Source: Actinomycetes bacterium
GTDB lineage: Bacteria > Actinomycetota > Acidimicrobiia > Acidimicrobiales > Bog-793
Direction: 5' to 3'
Length of the DNA stretch: 64,000 nt
Assembly: GCA_021796535.1 (NCBI GenBank)
Contig: JAKABW010000010.1
Span: forward strand, 1 to 64,000
Shown: positions 46,179-56,109 of the stretch, in pieces
How positions within the stretch are numbered: position 1 is the stretch's first letter
How the letters are laid out: the number at the start of each line of letters is the position of its first letter
Position numbers and translations under genes: made by a program
The notes under the pieces: generated by a model
What the model was told of the DNA's origin: nothing
The model's database searches: none
The model's input: only the letters and a program-made list of their open reading frames with translations

Positions 46179-47597
46179 ATGGCAATGGCGACCGGCGATA
46201 CCCTCTCAAAGCAATCGGGCATTGCCATCAGACGTTCCAGAATATGGCGCAACGAAACCCAGCGTGTGGCGAGGTTTTTAAAAGTCAAACCAAGGCGCCG
46301 CAGCGAACTGGGGTTGATGGTGATAGGAATTACGGTATTCCTGTCCGCCATGACGCTTGCCAACCTGGCCGAAACAAATCAGCTGCCCGCACATATTTAT
46401 ATTCCCGTGGCTTTTGTGATAGCAGCTTGCGTTGTGATTCAGATTCTCAACAGATATCTTGTCCCTTTCGCCGATCCCGTTATCATGCCCATCACATTGT
46501 TGCTAAACGGCATAGGGTGGATAATGATTAAACGCCTTGAGCCCCCTGCGGCGACGAGTCAGTTACTTTGGACAGCCGTCGGGATAGGCGTTTACGCCCT
46601 CACCTTAACTTTCATCAGAAGGTCGAGAGACCTTGACCGCTATCGGTATTTGATCGGATTTTTTGCTTTCTTCCTCTTGCTTACCCCCCTTATACCGCAT
46701 TTTGGCTACAGCGTGGGCGGAGCTCGGCTTTGGGTCAAACTCGGATCTACCCTGGAATTCCAACCCGTAGAAATAGCCAAAATTCTGCTGGTAGTTTTTT
46801 TCGCTTCATTCTTTGCAGAAAAAAAGGAGTTGTTTGCCATACCCACCAAGCGTGTGGGAAATATCTTATTGCCTGACTTTAGAGTCTTGGGTCCGGTCGC
46901 ATTGGCCGCGGCGGCGGCCTTACTGATCATTTTGGCAGAAAAAGATGTGGGCTTTTCGCTCATCATCTTTTTGGTATTCCTGGCGCTGCTCTGGGCTGCT
47001 TCCGGCAGATGGGGCTATGTGATCATAGGTCTTGCTCTTTTCGGGCTGGCTACTTTTTTTGCGGCACACATGCTCGGACAGATCGGGGGGCGTTTCGCCG
47101 TTTGGACAGATCCGTGGAAATATTACAATACGCCGGGCTATTACGCCGGATACCAACCCGTACAGGGTGAACTTGCCTTTGGACGGGGGGGCATGTTCGG
47201 ATCGGGTTTGGGCCTCGGACTTGTTCATTACATCCCCAATCAGGGAACCACACCCCTGCCGGTGGCAACAAGCGACTTCATATTTGCCGTTTTCGGAGAA
47301 GAACTCGGTCTTGTGGGCACAACTGCACTTATGACCGGTTATGTGCTTATCATAGGAACCGGGCTCAGAGCCGCGATCAGAGCCAAGAACGACTTTACCA
47401 AGCTGCTCAGCATCGGACTGGTTTTAACGTTCGGTTTTCAGACATTTTTTATTATGGCCGGCGTCACCAGACTGTTGCCGTTGACCGGTGTAACTTTACC
47501 TCTGGTTTCCTACGGCGGATCTTCCCTGGTTGCCAATTACGCGCTCATCGCTTTACTGATGCGCATTTCCGACGAAACCAATAGAGTCATACCATAA
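46179..47597 (+). CDS. SEDS-family peptidoglycan glycosyltransferase (actinomycete RodA/FtsW type)
   Basis: A 472-residue multi-helix membrane protein of the SEDS family, which polymerises lipid II with a class B penicillin-binding protein. The N-terminus is a basic cytoplasmic segment of about 40 residues. The conserved Asp of the fourth extracellular loop is present as D311 in VWTDPW. Other blocks are GYSVGGARLW near 175, RGGMFGSGLG near 340, ATSDFIFAVFGEELG near 365 and VSYGGSS near 445. It most resembles the RodA-type protein of the mycobacterial pknA/pbpA locus, but no such genes are beside it. Confidence 0.88.
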   Translation: MAMATGDTLSKQSGIAIRRSRIWRNETQRVARFLKVKPRRRSELGLMVIGITVFLSAMTLANLAETNQLPAHIYIPVAFVIAACVVIQILNRYLVPFADPVIMPITLLLNGIGWIMIKRLEPPAATSQLLWTAVGIGVYALTLTFIRRSRDLDRYRYLIGFFAFFLLLTPLIPHFGYSVGGARLWVKLGSTLEFQPVEIAKILLVVFFASFFAEKKELFAIPTKRVGNILLPDFRVLGPVALAAAAALLIILAEKDVGFSLIIFLVFLALLWAASGRWGYVIIGLALFGLATFFAAHMLGQIGGRFAVWTDPWKYYNTPGYYAGYQPVQGELAFGRGGMFGSGLGLGLVHYIPNQGTTPLPVATSDFIFAVFGEELGLVGTTALMTGYVLIIGTGLRAAIRAKNDFTKLLSIGLVLTFGFQTFFIMAGVTRLLPLTGVTLPLVSYGGSSLVANYALIALLMRISDETNRVIP

Positions 47598-47686
47598 AAC
47601 CTTTACTATCAGCACTCCTCATGAATTAATTATACTTGAAAATATTGAATAAATGCAGTGCTACTTTTCTTTGCATATCTGAAAAT

Positions 47687-47714
47687 TTGACACATAAAAA
47701 CGACAAAATAGAGA
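47687..47714 (+). promoter_or_regulatory. Possible guaA promoter
   Basis: TTGACA (47687), 16 bases, TAGAGA (47709). A second -10-like TAGACT lies six bases before the GTG start, so the exact start point is unclear. Confidence 0.35.
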
Positions 47715-47726
47715 TAGACTGAACTG

Positions 47727-49292
47727 GTGGAAATCAATCACGATACTGTAGTAGTTGTCAATTTTGGCGCTCAATACGCCCAGCTCATCGCCAGAAGAAT
47801 TCGCGAAGCCCGCGTCTTTTCTGTCATAGTGCCGTACTTTGCCACGGCGGAAGAAATCCTGAGCCATAATCCGTCGGCTCTCATACTTTCCGGAGGACCG
47901 GCAAGTGTTTTTGAAAAGAATGCCCCCCAACTGAATCCGGATATTCTGAAACTCGGAATACCTGTTTTTGGCATATGCTACGGCTTCCAAGCCATAGCCC
48001 AAAGCGTGGGTGGCTCTGTCAAACAAAACGAAATGGCAGAATACGGACGTACGGCCGTTGCCATCACCGATACCGCCGATCCGCTGTTTTCCGACCAACC
48101 CGGACACCAGGAGGTGTGGATGTCGCACAGGGATGCCGTCGCCTCGCTTCCCGCTCCTTTTCTTCCTTCCGCCAAAAGTCCCGCTGCCGCCATAGCGGCT
48201 TTTTACAACGAATCCGACCGCATTTACGGCGTCCAGTGGCATCCCGAGGTTGTCCACACCCCCTACGGACAGCAGACTTTAAAAACATTCCTCTACGACA
48301 TAGCGGGGTGTGCCCCGACATGGATGCCCGACGAAATAATCGATATTCAGGTAGAGCGGATTCGCAATACGGTAAAAGACAGGCACGTTTTGTGCGCACT
48401 GTCCGGAGGAGTCGATTCTTCCGTGGCAGCGGCCTTGGTTCACAGAGCCATAGGCGATCAGCTCACCTGTGTTTTCGTCGACAACGGTCTGCTGCGCAAA
48501 GGGGAACGGAGCCAAGTTGTCTCAGACTTTGCCGCAACGAACAACATCAGGCTGCACGTGGAAGACGCCGAAGCGGAATTTTTGGGTGATCTGGCCGGCG
48601 TGACGGAGCCGGAAACAAAAAGAAAAATTATAGGAAACGCATTCATCAGGGCTTTTGAAAGGGCCAGCAGGAAAGTCGCGGCTGAACAAGGTCTCTCCGG
48701 ATTTGAATACCTGGTGCAGGGAACCCTTTATCCGGATGTGGTCGAGTCGGGCAACGCGGCCGGCACCTCCGTCATCAAAAGCCACCATAACGTGGGCGGT
48801 CTTCCGGACGACATGGAATTCGAACTGATAGAACCCCTCAGGGATCTTTTCAAAGACGAGGTGAGAGAAGTCGGGGCGGCTCTCGGTCTGGACAAAAAAA
48901 TTGTTTGGCGTCACCCCTTTCCCGGTCCGGGCCTTGCCGTCAGGATCATCGGGGAAGTAACAAAAGAACGCTTGGAAATCCTGGCAGAAACCGATAAAAT
49001 CGTCACCGAAGAGTTGGAAAAAGCCGGAGCGGCGGCCTCTCTTTGGCAATGCCCCGTGATACTGCTGGCGGATGTGCGCTCCGTCGGGGTTCAGGGGGAT
49101 GCCAGAACATACGGCATGCCGGCAGTCATAAGACCCGTGATAAGCCAAGACGCGATGACCGCCGACTGGGCCCGTCTGGACTATGACTTGCTGGCAAAAA
49201 TATCTTCGAGAATCACCAACGAAGTGGAGCACATCACAAGGGTTGCTCTTGATATCACCAGCAAACCTCCGGCTTCCATAGAATGGGAATAA
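47727..49292 (+). CDS. guaA: GMP synthase (glutamine-hydrolysing)
   Basis: Converts XMP to GMP. N-terminal class I amidotransferase with Cys in GICYGFQA near 82 and His/Glu in [10 protein letters not shown] near 173. The ATP-pyrophosphatase P-loop is [13 protein letters not shown] near 230, and the C-terminal dimer domain ends in KPPASIEWE. The 521-residue length is normal. GTG start. It is the last core gene before the accessory helicase insert. Confidence 0.97.
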   Translation: MEINHDTVVVVNFGAQYAQLIARRIREARVFSVIVPYFATAEEILSHNPSALILSGGPASVFEKNAPQLNPDILKLGIPVFGICYGFQAIAQSVGGSVKQNEMAEYGRTAVAITDTADPLFSDQPGHQEVWMSHRDAVASLPAPFLPSAKSPAAAIAAFYNESDRIYGVQWHPEVVHTPYGQQTLKTFLYDIAGCAPTWMPDEIIDIQVERIRNTVKDRHVLCALSGGVDSSVAAALVHRAIGDQLTCVFVDNGLLRKGERSQVVSDFAATNNIRLHVEDAEAEFLGDLAGVTEPETKRKIIGNAFIRAFERASRKVAAEQGLSGFEYLVQGTLYPDVVESGNAAGTSVIKSHHNVGGLPDDMEFELIEPLRDLFKDEVREVGAALGLDKKIVWRHPFPGPGLAVRIIGEVTKERLEILAETDKIVTEELEKAGAAASLWQCPVILLADVRSVGVQGDARTYGMPAVIRPVISQDAMTADWARLDYDLLAKISSRITNEVEHITRVALDITSKPPASIEWE

Positions 49293-49385
49293 AATCATGA
49301 GTGCCGGAAAACTGAATGGCCTTCTAATGGCATTTCTTTTGAATTGTCTTTATTTTAGTTAAACTTATTTAGGGAGGTGGCTCAA

Positions 49386-52300
49386 TTGGCCAACTTAAAT
49401 GAAAAAATCGAGCATTGGAAAAACAAATTGCTTGATTTGGGAAAACGGAATAGCCTGTTAAACTATAAGTATACCCGCCGTTCCAATCTTCGCATTGAAA
49501 TGCCGAAGATTTTTGATTTATGGAACAGCTTTGTTATACAAGAAGAACCGCTGATTTTTCCCATACCAGCGGAGCCCATGTCTCCCGAAGAAGAGGATTC
49601 GAACGAAACAAATCTTGAAACGGACGGCATCATCACGAATCAATCCCCCCAAGAGCGGCAAAAGACCTTGAATAATATTCGCTCTAAAGCGAAAACAGCT
49701 CTGGAAGAACAGGGAATTAACGTACTCTATCTTTCATTCGGGTTTGTAGGTTGGACCGAAAGTGAAAATTCCTCAGAGGTTTTTACCGCCCCTTTAATCC
49801 TTGTGCCGGTTGCCCTGAAATTGGAATCGATGACTTCTCCATTTGTTCTCACTCTACGTGAAGATGAAATCGTTGCGAATCCGACACTAAAACACAAGCT
49901 TGAGAATGATTTCGGCATTGAATTACCTGAATTTGATTCTGATTCTGAAGATTCATTAAACGACTACTTCTCTAAGGTTAATGGAATTATTGCAAAAAAT
50001 CATTGGAAAATTGTCCCCGAAGTGGGACTGGGTTTGTTGTCTTTCCTGAGAATCAATATGTATCGGGATTTGGAGCAACACAAAGAAGCAATTCTACAAA
50101 GTCCCGTCGTTCGCGCTTTATGTGGTGATACCACCGCACTTCAATACGATCTTTCGGAAATTAAAGATGCAGATCATGACACTATTGAAGCCTCTGATCC
50201 TGTTTTTCAGGTTGTGGATGCAGATTCGAGTCAGAAGGATGCTATTCTCTGCGCCCGGAAAGGCATTAGCTTTGTTCTGCAAGGCCCTCCCGGCACGGGC
50301 AAGAGCCAAACCATCACTAACATTATCGCCGAATGTCTTGCCGACGGGAAGAAGGTTTTATTTGTTTCCGAAAAGATGGCCGCTTTGGATGTCGTCCATA
50401 CACGGCTTAGCAAGGCCGACCTTGCCGATTTTTGTCTAAATTTGCATAGCCACAAGGCAAATAAAAAAGACATTCTGGCTCAATTGGAAAATGTACTGCA
50501 TCTAGCCGATGACAAAGCGAGCTTAAGCAATCATGCCAGTCGGAATCTTTCGTCTTTAACGGAACATCGAAAAAAACTAAATGACTACGCCAAAAGCATA
50601 CACACGACTATTCAGCCACTGAATAAAACAATTTATCAAGTCAATGGAGAGCTTGCCCTCCTGAAAGACTACGAGGAAATCGCATTTTCAATTAATAATG
50701 TCGAAAGTATTTCACAGCATGATTTTGAACTGATGATTAACAAGCTCAACGGCTTTGTCAATACCATCAAAGAGATGAAGACCGGTTACAATGCGAACCC
50801 TTGGAGAGGAACCAAGATTCAAACCTTGACCCATGAGCTGCGGGGTACTCTTGAACCCTATTTAGAAAACTTGTGTCTAAAAATTGAGAAGACCAAGAAT
50901 CTCGCAGATAAAATAGTCGATGATTTTGGTTTTGACTTTGATACCTCTTTCAGCGGCCTCCGCTGTACTGCAGAATTCTTGGCATACGCGGCTCGTTCTC
51001 CAGAAATTCCAGAAAGTTGGATTACGGAAGGAAATCTTGACTCGCTTTTTCATGAGGTCGAGAACTGCATTAAACTGAAAACAAGTTATGACAAACTTAA
51101 ACAGCAGATTCAGACACTGAGAGAGAAAATCGCTGAACTCAGCAAAGAGTCCGTATTTACTTCAACCGAAACTTTTGCCGATGTTACGGAAATCCGGCAA
51201 TATATAAATTCCCTGGATCAACTAATAATAGATACGCCTTGTTATTCAGACTGGGCGCGTATCGAAAATCAAGAAGATATTACGGATTATAAAGATAAAA
51301 TTACTGATTATCAGAATTCGCTCACTGCAATTTTGGACAAGTATGAAAAAGATATACTCAGCATCGACTATAACGAAATATTGCAGCGGTTTAGGGTAAG
51401 TTGTTCATCTGTATTTAAGATTTTCAATCGCCAGTATAAAAAAGACAGACAGCTAATGAAATGCCTGTACAAAGAAGTCTCCGGGACGATAGGCAACGAC
51501 GTCATTATGCAGACCTTGGGACGGTTGCGACATATCGAGGAATTAAAAAAAGAGATTGACCAATGCCCATTATTGAATCGATTCCCAACCTCATACGACG
51601 GGAAAAGAACAGACTTTGATGCCATACAAAAAGCTATGTCTTCATATGTACACATTATGGAATGCATGCAGCTACTTAAACAACTGGAAAAACTTGTAGA
51701 AAACGACAGCTCGAAGGAAAATATATTCCTTAATCGTTATGGGTTCCGATATAAAGGAATGTCCACGGATTGGCTTGCCATTCGCAATGCACTCGCATGG
51801 TGGAAGGAATTCCGGGGGAAAGCAGACACTTTTTCATGTGGTCAACAATTTTTGACTAATGTCTGCTCCGATTCCGAAACTATCCGCAAATGCGATGAAT
51901 ACAAAAAAGAAATATTTGATTGTTTGAAAGAGACAGAGGAAGAATTCCGGTCATACACCGAAATGTTTGAGACCAAAGAGGAACTTCGGGATTTAAAAAT
52001 GTCTGCGCTGTATGACCGGGTAAATGCTTGTGCAGATCTCACCTTACTGGAAAGTTGGATTGACTTCGGTAACGATAGAAAGGAGTGCTGCGAACATGGC
52101 CTTAGTGACTATATAGCCAGGATTGAAGAACAGCAAATCTCGGCGGAGAAAATCATTCCTGTCTTCAAAAGCCAATTCTATCGTCTGTGGCTTGATAAAA
52201 TCTTGCCCAGCTATCCCGCCGTGTCAAACTTTAGGAGTCGAACGCAGGAGCAGATGCTCAGCGAATTTGCCGAACTGGATAAATTGCAGTTTAAAATAGC

Positions 52301-53873
52301 GACGGCACATATTCGATCCAAGCTGATTAACGATCTTCCCTCTATGAACGATTTAACCACAGGCACAGACGAAATCGGCATCTTAAAGCGCGAGCTGAGC
52401 AAGAAACGCCGTATAATGCCGCTACGCAAACTATTCAAGGCTATTCCAAACCTGATTCTCACATTAAAGCCTTGTTTGATGATGTCGCCTCTTTCTGTCA
52501 GCTTATTTCTTGAATCAGACAGCTTCAAATTCGATACTGTAATTTTCGATGAGGCTTCACAGGTCTGTACCGAAAACGCAGTTGGCGCAATATCTCGGGG
52601 AAAACAAGTCATTATCGCTGGTGATAGCAAGCAACTTCCCCCCACAAATTTCTTTTCTGCAACCAATTCTAACGCCGATTTCGATAGAGACGACGATGAA
52701 GACGAGTCTGACGACACTGACGACTTTGAATCAATTCTGGATGAGGCGACATTGCTTCCGGAACAGACGCTTTTATGGCACTACCGCAGTCGACATGAGC
52801 ATTTAATTGCCTATTCCAATGCTAAAATATACAAGAATAAACTGATCACATTCCCGTCCAACACCTATGAAAAAGACGATAGCGGCGTAGAGTACATATA
52901 TGTTCGAGAGGGATCTTACAACCGCGGCGGCAGAGATGGAAACATTAAAGAAGCCGAAAAAGTCGCGGAAATGGTGTTCGAACATTTCCAGAAATTCCCG
53001 GGCAGGTCTCTTGGCGTAATTGCTTTTGGCGAAGTACAGCAGCAGGCTATCGAAACGGCAATTAACCAGAAACGCAGAAAGAACCAAATTTTCGAAGAAT
53101 TCTTTAATGAAGATCGCTCTGATCCGTTTTTTATCAAGAATCTTGAAAACGTGCAAGGTGACGAACGTGACACGATCATTTTTAGCATCGGCTATGCCAA
53201 AGATGCCAATGGAAAAATGTACATGAACTTTGGCCCACTCAACAAATCAGGCGGTGAGAGGCGACTGAACGTGGCGATTACACGCGCAAAATATAATGTT
53301 AAACTCGTCGGCTCCATCAGACCTACAGATATTGAAACGGAGCGAATTAGCAGCGAGGGTCCAAAGCTACTCAGAGGATACATTGATTTTGCGATTAATG
53401 GACCTTCCGTATTGGAAAATGAAATTAACGACAGCAACATAGTTCATCATGATTCTTCCTTTGAGGAAGCGGTTTATAATTTTCTCGATCGGAGAGGCTA
53501 CAAGCTTAGTACCCAAGTTGGCTGTTCCGGCTATCGCATTGATATGGCAGTCAAGCACCCCACACTGAGCGGGAGATATGTCTTGGGAATCGAGTGTGAC
53601 GGTGCAACCTACCATAGTGCGAGAACCGCACGAGAAAGAGACCGACTGCGTCAAGATGTCCTTGAGAACATGGGGTGGACGATTTATCGCATCTGGTCAA
53701 CGGATTGGAACAAAGACCAACGTACCGTAGGCAAACGCTTGATTAAAGAAGTTGACAGAGCCATATCAGAGTATGTCGAAGATATTCCGACACAATCAAA
53801 ACCGGCAGACAATGCAGGACCGACAACTTTTCCATCCGTCGAGAAAAAAGCAACTACCGGTCCCCAAATTTAA
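49386..53873 (+). CDS. DUF4011-like / superfamily 1 helicase / Vsr-like nuclease protein, probable antiphage defence
   Basis: One gene of about 1,495 residues. Order: DUF4011-like N-terminus (KIEHWKNKLLDLGKRNSLLN), Walker A GPPGTGKSQT near 302, a coiled-coil-rich middle of about 700 residues, Walker B IFDEASQV near 1052, helicase motif GDSKQLPPTNFF near 1082, ERRLNVAITRAK near 1298, and a PD-(D/E)XK/Vsr-type nuclease near 1360-1450 (FEEAVYNFL, YRIDMAV, GIECDGATYHSA). Large helicases of this architecture are known as single-gene antiphage systems (I believe named hhe; not verified). The TTG start is set by AGGGAGG five bases upstream. Codon use is clearly more AT-rich than its neighbours. A DUF3320-like tail lies out of frame downstream. 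Confidence 0.85.
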   Translation: MANLNEKIEHWKNKLLDLGKRNSLLNYKYTRRSNLRIEMPKIFDLWNSFVIQEEPLIFPIPAEPMSPEEEDSNETNLETDGIITNQSPQERQKTLNNIRSKAKTALEEQGINVLYLSFGFVGWTESENSSEVFTAPLILVPVALKLESMTSPFVLTLREDEIVANPTLKHKLENDFGIELPEFDSDSEDSLNDYFSKVNGIIAKNHWKIVPEVGLGLLSFLRINMYRDLEQHKEAILQSPVVRALCGDTTALQYDLSEIKDADHDTIEASDPVFQVVDADSSQKDAILCARKGISFVLQGPPGTGKSQTITNIIAECLADGKKVLFVSEKMAALDVVHTRLSKADLADFCLNLHSHKANKKDILAQLENVLHLADDKASLSNHASRNLSSLTEHRKKLNDYAKSIHTTIQPLNKTIYQVNGELALLKDYEEIAFSINNVESISQHDFELMINKLNGFVNTIKEMKTGYNANPWRGTKIQTLTHELRGTLEPYLENLCLKIEKTKNLADKIVDDFGFDFDTSFSGLRCTAEFLAYAARSPEIPESWITEGNLDSLFHEVENCIKLKTSYDKLKQQIQTLREKIAELSKESVFTSTETFADVTEIRQYINSLDQLIIDTPCYSDWARIENQEDITDYKDKITDYQNSLTAILDKYEKDILSIDYNEILQRFRVSCSSVFKIFNRQYKKDRQLMKCLYKEVSGTIGNDVIMQTLGRLRHIEELKKEIDQCPLLNRFPTSYDGKRTDFDAIQKAMSSYVHIMECMQLLKQLEKLVENDSSKENIFLNRYGFRYKGMSTDWLAIRNALAWWKEFRGKADTFSCGQQFLTNVCSDSETIRKCDEYKKEIFDCLKETEEEFRSYTEMFETKEELRDLKMSALYDRVNACADLTLLESWIDFGNDRKECCEHGLSDYIARIEEQQISAEKIIPVFKSQFYRLWLDKILPSYPAVSNFRSRTQEQMLSEFAELDKLQFKIATAHIRSKLINDLPSMNDLTTGTDEIGILKRELSKKRRIMPLRKLFKAIPNLILTLKPCLMMSPLSVSLFLESDSFKFDTVIFDEASQVCTENAVGAISRGKQVIIAGDSKQLPPTNFFSATNSNADFDRDDDEDESDDTDDFESILDEATLLPEQTLLWHYRSRHEHLIAYSNAKIYKNKLITFPSNTYEKDDSGVEYIYVREGSYNRGGRDGNIKEAEKVAEMVFEHFQKFPGRSLGVIAFGEVQQQAIETAINQKRRKNQIFEEFFNEDRSDPFFIKNLENVQGDERDTIIFSIGYAKDANGKMYMNFGPLNKSGGERRLNVAITRAKYNVKLVGSIRPTDIETERISSEGPKLLRGYIDFAINGPSVLENEINDSNIVHHDSSFEEAVYNFLDRRGYKLSTQVGCSGYRIDMAVKHPTLSGRYVLGIECDGATYHSARTARERDRLRQDVLENMGWTIYRIWSTDWNKDQRTVGKRLIKEVDRAISEYVEDIPTQSKPADNAGPTTFPSVEKKATTGPQI

Positions 53874-53914
53874 AACCCTTATGGGTTTATCACATCAAAA
53901 GTCACAGACTTTGA

Positions 53915-54393
53915 AAGCGCCCGCCCGATAAGGATAACCTTGTATGGATAGCAGACCGCATTGAACTTTTGCTCAAAAAACGAATATCCCATACATTATG
54001 TCTTGGTGTGCAAGAAACTTGCGGACCCGCTCGAGAGAAAAAGGCGACTTCGGTTGTCCGCCATGAAGTAGGCCTTGTTCTGGAGAGGTTGAAGACCAGA
54101 GTTCTTCGCAAAGGAGATTTCTTGTATCCTGTGGGATATGCAGATGTTCCAACACGAATATTAAATGGTCGCTCAATTACGCAAGTCAGCATTGATGAGC
54201 TGACTTCTGCCATGTCTACTATTGCAAAAAAATGTATTGGGATGACACGCGAAGCCCTCATTAGCGAGACGGTTCGCGCTTATGGCTTTGCCGTTCCGAA
54301 AGCAGTATCGGTGATGCGCTGAATCAGACATATGAGCGGTTGCTTACCGATAACAAGATCCGTGAGGTAGACGGAAAAGTACTGCTCAACTAG
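53915..54393 (+). pseudogene. Frameshifted DUF3320-like module, remnant of the helicase gene's C-terminus
   Basis: An open stretch in a different frame from the helicase gene encodes WIADRIELLL, then VVRHEVGLVLERL, KGDFLYPVGYADVPTR, VSIDELTSAMSTI and MTREALISETVRAYGFA. This matches the pattern of DUF3320, the usual last domain of DUF4011 helicases. The frame then breaks at about 54290-54292; adding one base continues it as RSESSIGDALNQTYERLL and IREVDGKVLLN, ending at TAG 54393. There is no ribosome binding site. I infer that it was once joined to the gene upstream; a separate dead gene is possible. Confidence 0.65.
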
Positions 54394-54412
54394 GAGCGAT
54401 AAGTACCTGCTA

Positions 54413-54449
54413 TTTTACTTATATGACACTTGGCTCGTGTCAAAGTAAA
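54413..54449. repeat. Long inverted repeat behind the pseudogene
   Basis: TTTACTT (54414-54420) and GACAC (54425-54429) pair with GTGTC (54437-54441) and AAGTAAA (54443-54449). No T-run follows, so it is an imperfect hairpin rather than a clear terminator. Confidence 0.4.
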
Positions 54450-54453
54450 TCAA

Positions 54454-54625
54454 AACAATGAGCAACGCTATAAAGAATTAAGCAAACCTTGCCGCTGCGA
54501 ACTATAAGTCGTGCTCCCAATTGGATATTCCAGAGCAAGAAAGCATTATACGTCACACAGAATGGGGTGAAAAAACTTTGTGGGAGACACCGGCTACTAA
54601 ACTAGATGGTTTACTAGCCGAATAG
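54454..54625 (+). pseudogene. Possible gene fragment of unknown origin
   Basis: From 54482 to the stop at 54623 there are 47 codons without a stop, reading ANLAAANYKSCSQLDIPEQE and then HTEWGEKTLWETPATKLDGL. The preceding bases in another frame read NNEQRYKELSK and would join it by a one-base shift. The composition is protein-like but I recognise no family. It has no start codon or ribosome binding site. Treat as a likely remnant within the accessory insert. Confidence 0.3.
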
Positions 54626-54792
54626 TCATAACGAGCGGGAGTAGGTAAAGTGAGTATGCCGGGGGAAAAGCAACTTTGTCAATCCGAAACACAACCCGCA
54701 ACCCACAACCGCAATATTTAGCTTAGTATGTATGAGGAGAATAACGAGGCTCCCGCGCGTTGTAAAAAATCAAAAGGTAAATTTATTTTAAA

Positions 54793-55998
54793 GTGACCAC
54801 GCAATTCTTTGATACGACAAGCTCATTGAGCTCTAAATATACGGCCGTCAAAAAAACTTTTATTTGGTCTTGGCTAAAAAAAGTAGACATTTTAATGCTC
54901 CTCGCCGTCTTTATGCTCTCTGTTATCGGGTTGATCATCGTTTACTCGGCGACAAAAAACTACTATCCTTTGGAACCCACGTATTTTCTCAAAAGACAGA
55001 TCCTGTATGTCATTATAGGAATCATCGTTATGGCCATAACTTCTTCAGTCGATTACAGACGCTTGGAATACCTTGCTTACCCCATATACGGACTGGGAAT
55101 ATTGATGCTTTTGGCGGTATTCGCCGTTCATTCACAAATTTCTACGGCTTACAGCGGTCCGTCGGCAAGCGCCCAACGCTGGATCCCCCTTGGCCCCATC
55201 CAACTGCAACCTTCCGAAATAAGCGTCATAGGGGTAATTTGTGCCATAGCGTGGTATGTGGAATCGCGAACTGACGGGCTGAAACTGAAATCGGTTGCGG
55301 TTATACTCTTATTGGCCGCAATACCCATGGTCTTGATCGTCAAACAACCGGACCTCGGAACTGCGGTGGTCTTGGGTGTGGTGTTGAGCGCTTTGCTCGT
55401 CACAGCCGGCACACGGCTCAGAATTCTCTTTATCCTGGCCGCAGTCGTGGGACTGGTAGCGTTTTTGGCCATACACGACCATTTGATAAACTCCTATCAG
55501 CTGCAGCGGCTGACAAGCTTTTTCAACCCCGGCAATGCTTCTTCGGCTTCAAAATACCAGCTGATGCAAACGGAAAATGCCATAGGGGTGGGGGGTGTCA
55601 GAGGCAGCGGTCTTTTCAAAGGATCCCTTGTCAATCTGAACTATATACCTGAATTGTACGCAGACACCATTTTTGCCGCCATCGGAGAACAACTCGGCTT
55701 TATAGGTTCAATATTCGTCGTGGCAATGTATGCATTGCTTGCCTCACGCATTGTTCATGCAGCCAGAGTGTCCAAGGACATGATGGGTAAACTGCTTTGC
55801 GTGGGAGTACTTGCTTTTATAGTATTCTCGGCTTTTCAAAACATCGGTATGGATATAGGCCTGATGCCGATAACCGGTATCCCTCTGCCGTTTATTTCAT
55901 ACGGAGGATCGGCCATCATCGCTTTCTTCGCCGCCATCGGCTTGGTGATCAACGTGGAATACCGCAATACCTCCGTAAAAACAGGCAGGTATATTTGA
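54793..55998 (+). CDS. rodA: RodA-like SEDS protein lacking the conserved catalytic Asp
   Basis: A 401-residue membrane protein with about ten helices, closest to RodA, which polymerises glycan strands during elongation. Family blocks: IVYSATKNYYPLEP near 55, RWIPLGPIQLQPSE near 134, KQPDLGTAVVLG near 190, GVGGVRGSGLFKG near 270 and FISYGGSA near 370. The loop that normally reads NP-x-x-Asp-P reads NPGNASSASKYQ at the same length, so the catalytic Asp position is Ala249. It may be inactive, or use another residue. GTG start with weak ribosome binding. It is the first gene right of the accessory insert. Confidence 0.88.
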   Translation: MTTQFFDTTSSLSSKYTAVKKTFIWSWLKKVDILMLLAVFMLSVIGLIIVYSATKNYYPLEPTYFLKRQILYVIIGIIVMAITSSVDYRRLEYLAYPIYGLGILMLLAVFAVHSQISTAYSGPSASAQRWIPLGPIQLQPSEISVIGVICAIAWYVESRTDGLKLKSVAVILLLAAIPMVLIVKQPDLGTAVVLGVVLSALLVTAGTRLRILFILAAVVGLVAFLAIHDHLINSYQLQRLTSFFNPGNASSASKYQLMQTENAIGVGGVRGSGLFKGSLVNLNYIPELYADTIFAAIGEQLGFIGSIFVVAMYALLASRIVHAARVSKDMMGKLLCVGVLAFIVFSAFQNIGMDIGLMPITGIPLPFISYGGSAIIAFFAAIGLVINVEYRNTSVKTGRYI

Positions 55999-56109
55999 TA
56001 TTGTTCTGCCTGTCAGACCAGGCCAAATTAGGACGGCTTGGTGCAGAAAAAATTATTATTCCAATAAAAGAATTGCAGACACATGGATAAACCGTCTTCC
56101 GAGGAAAAG

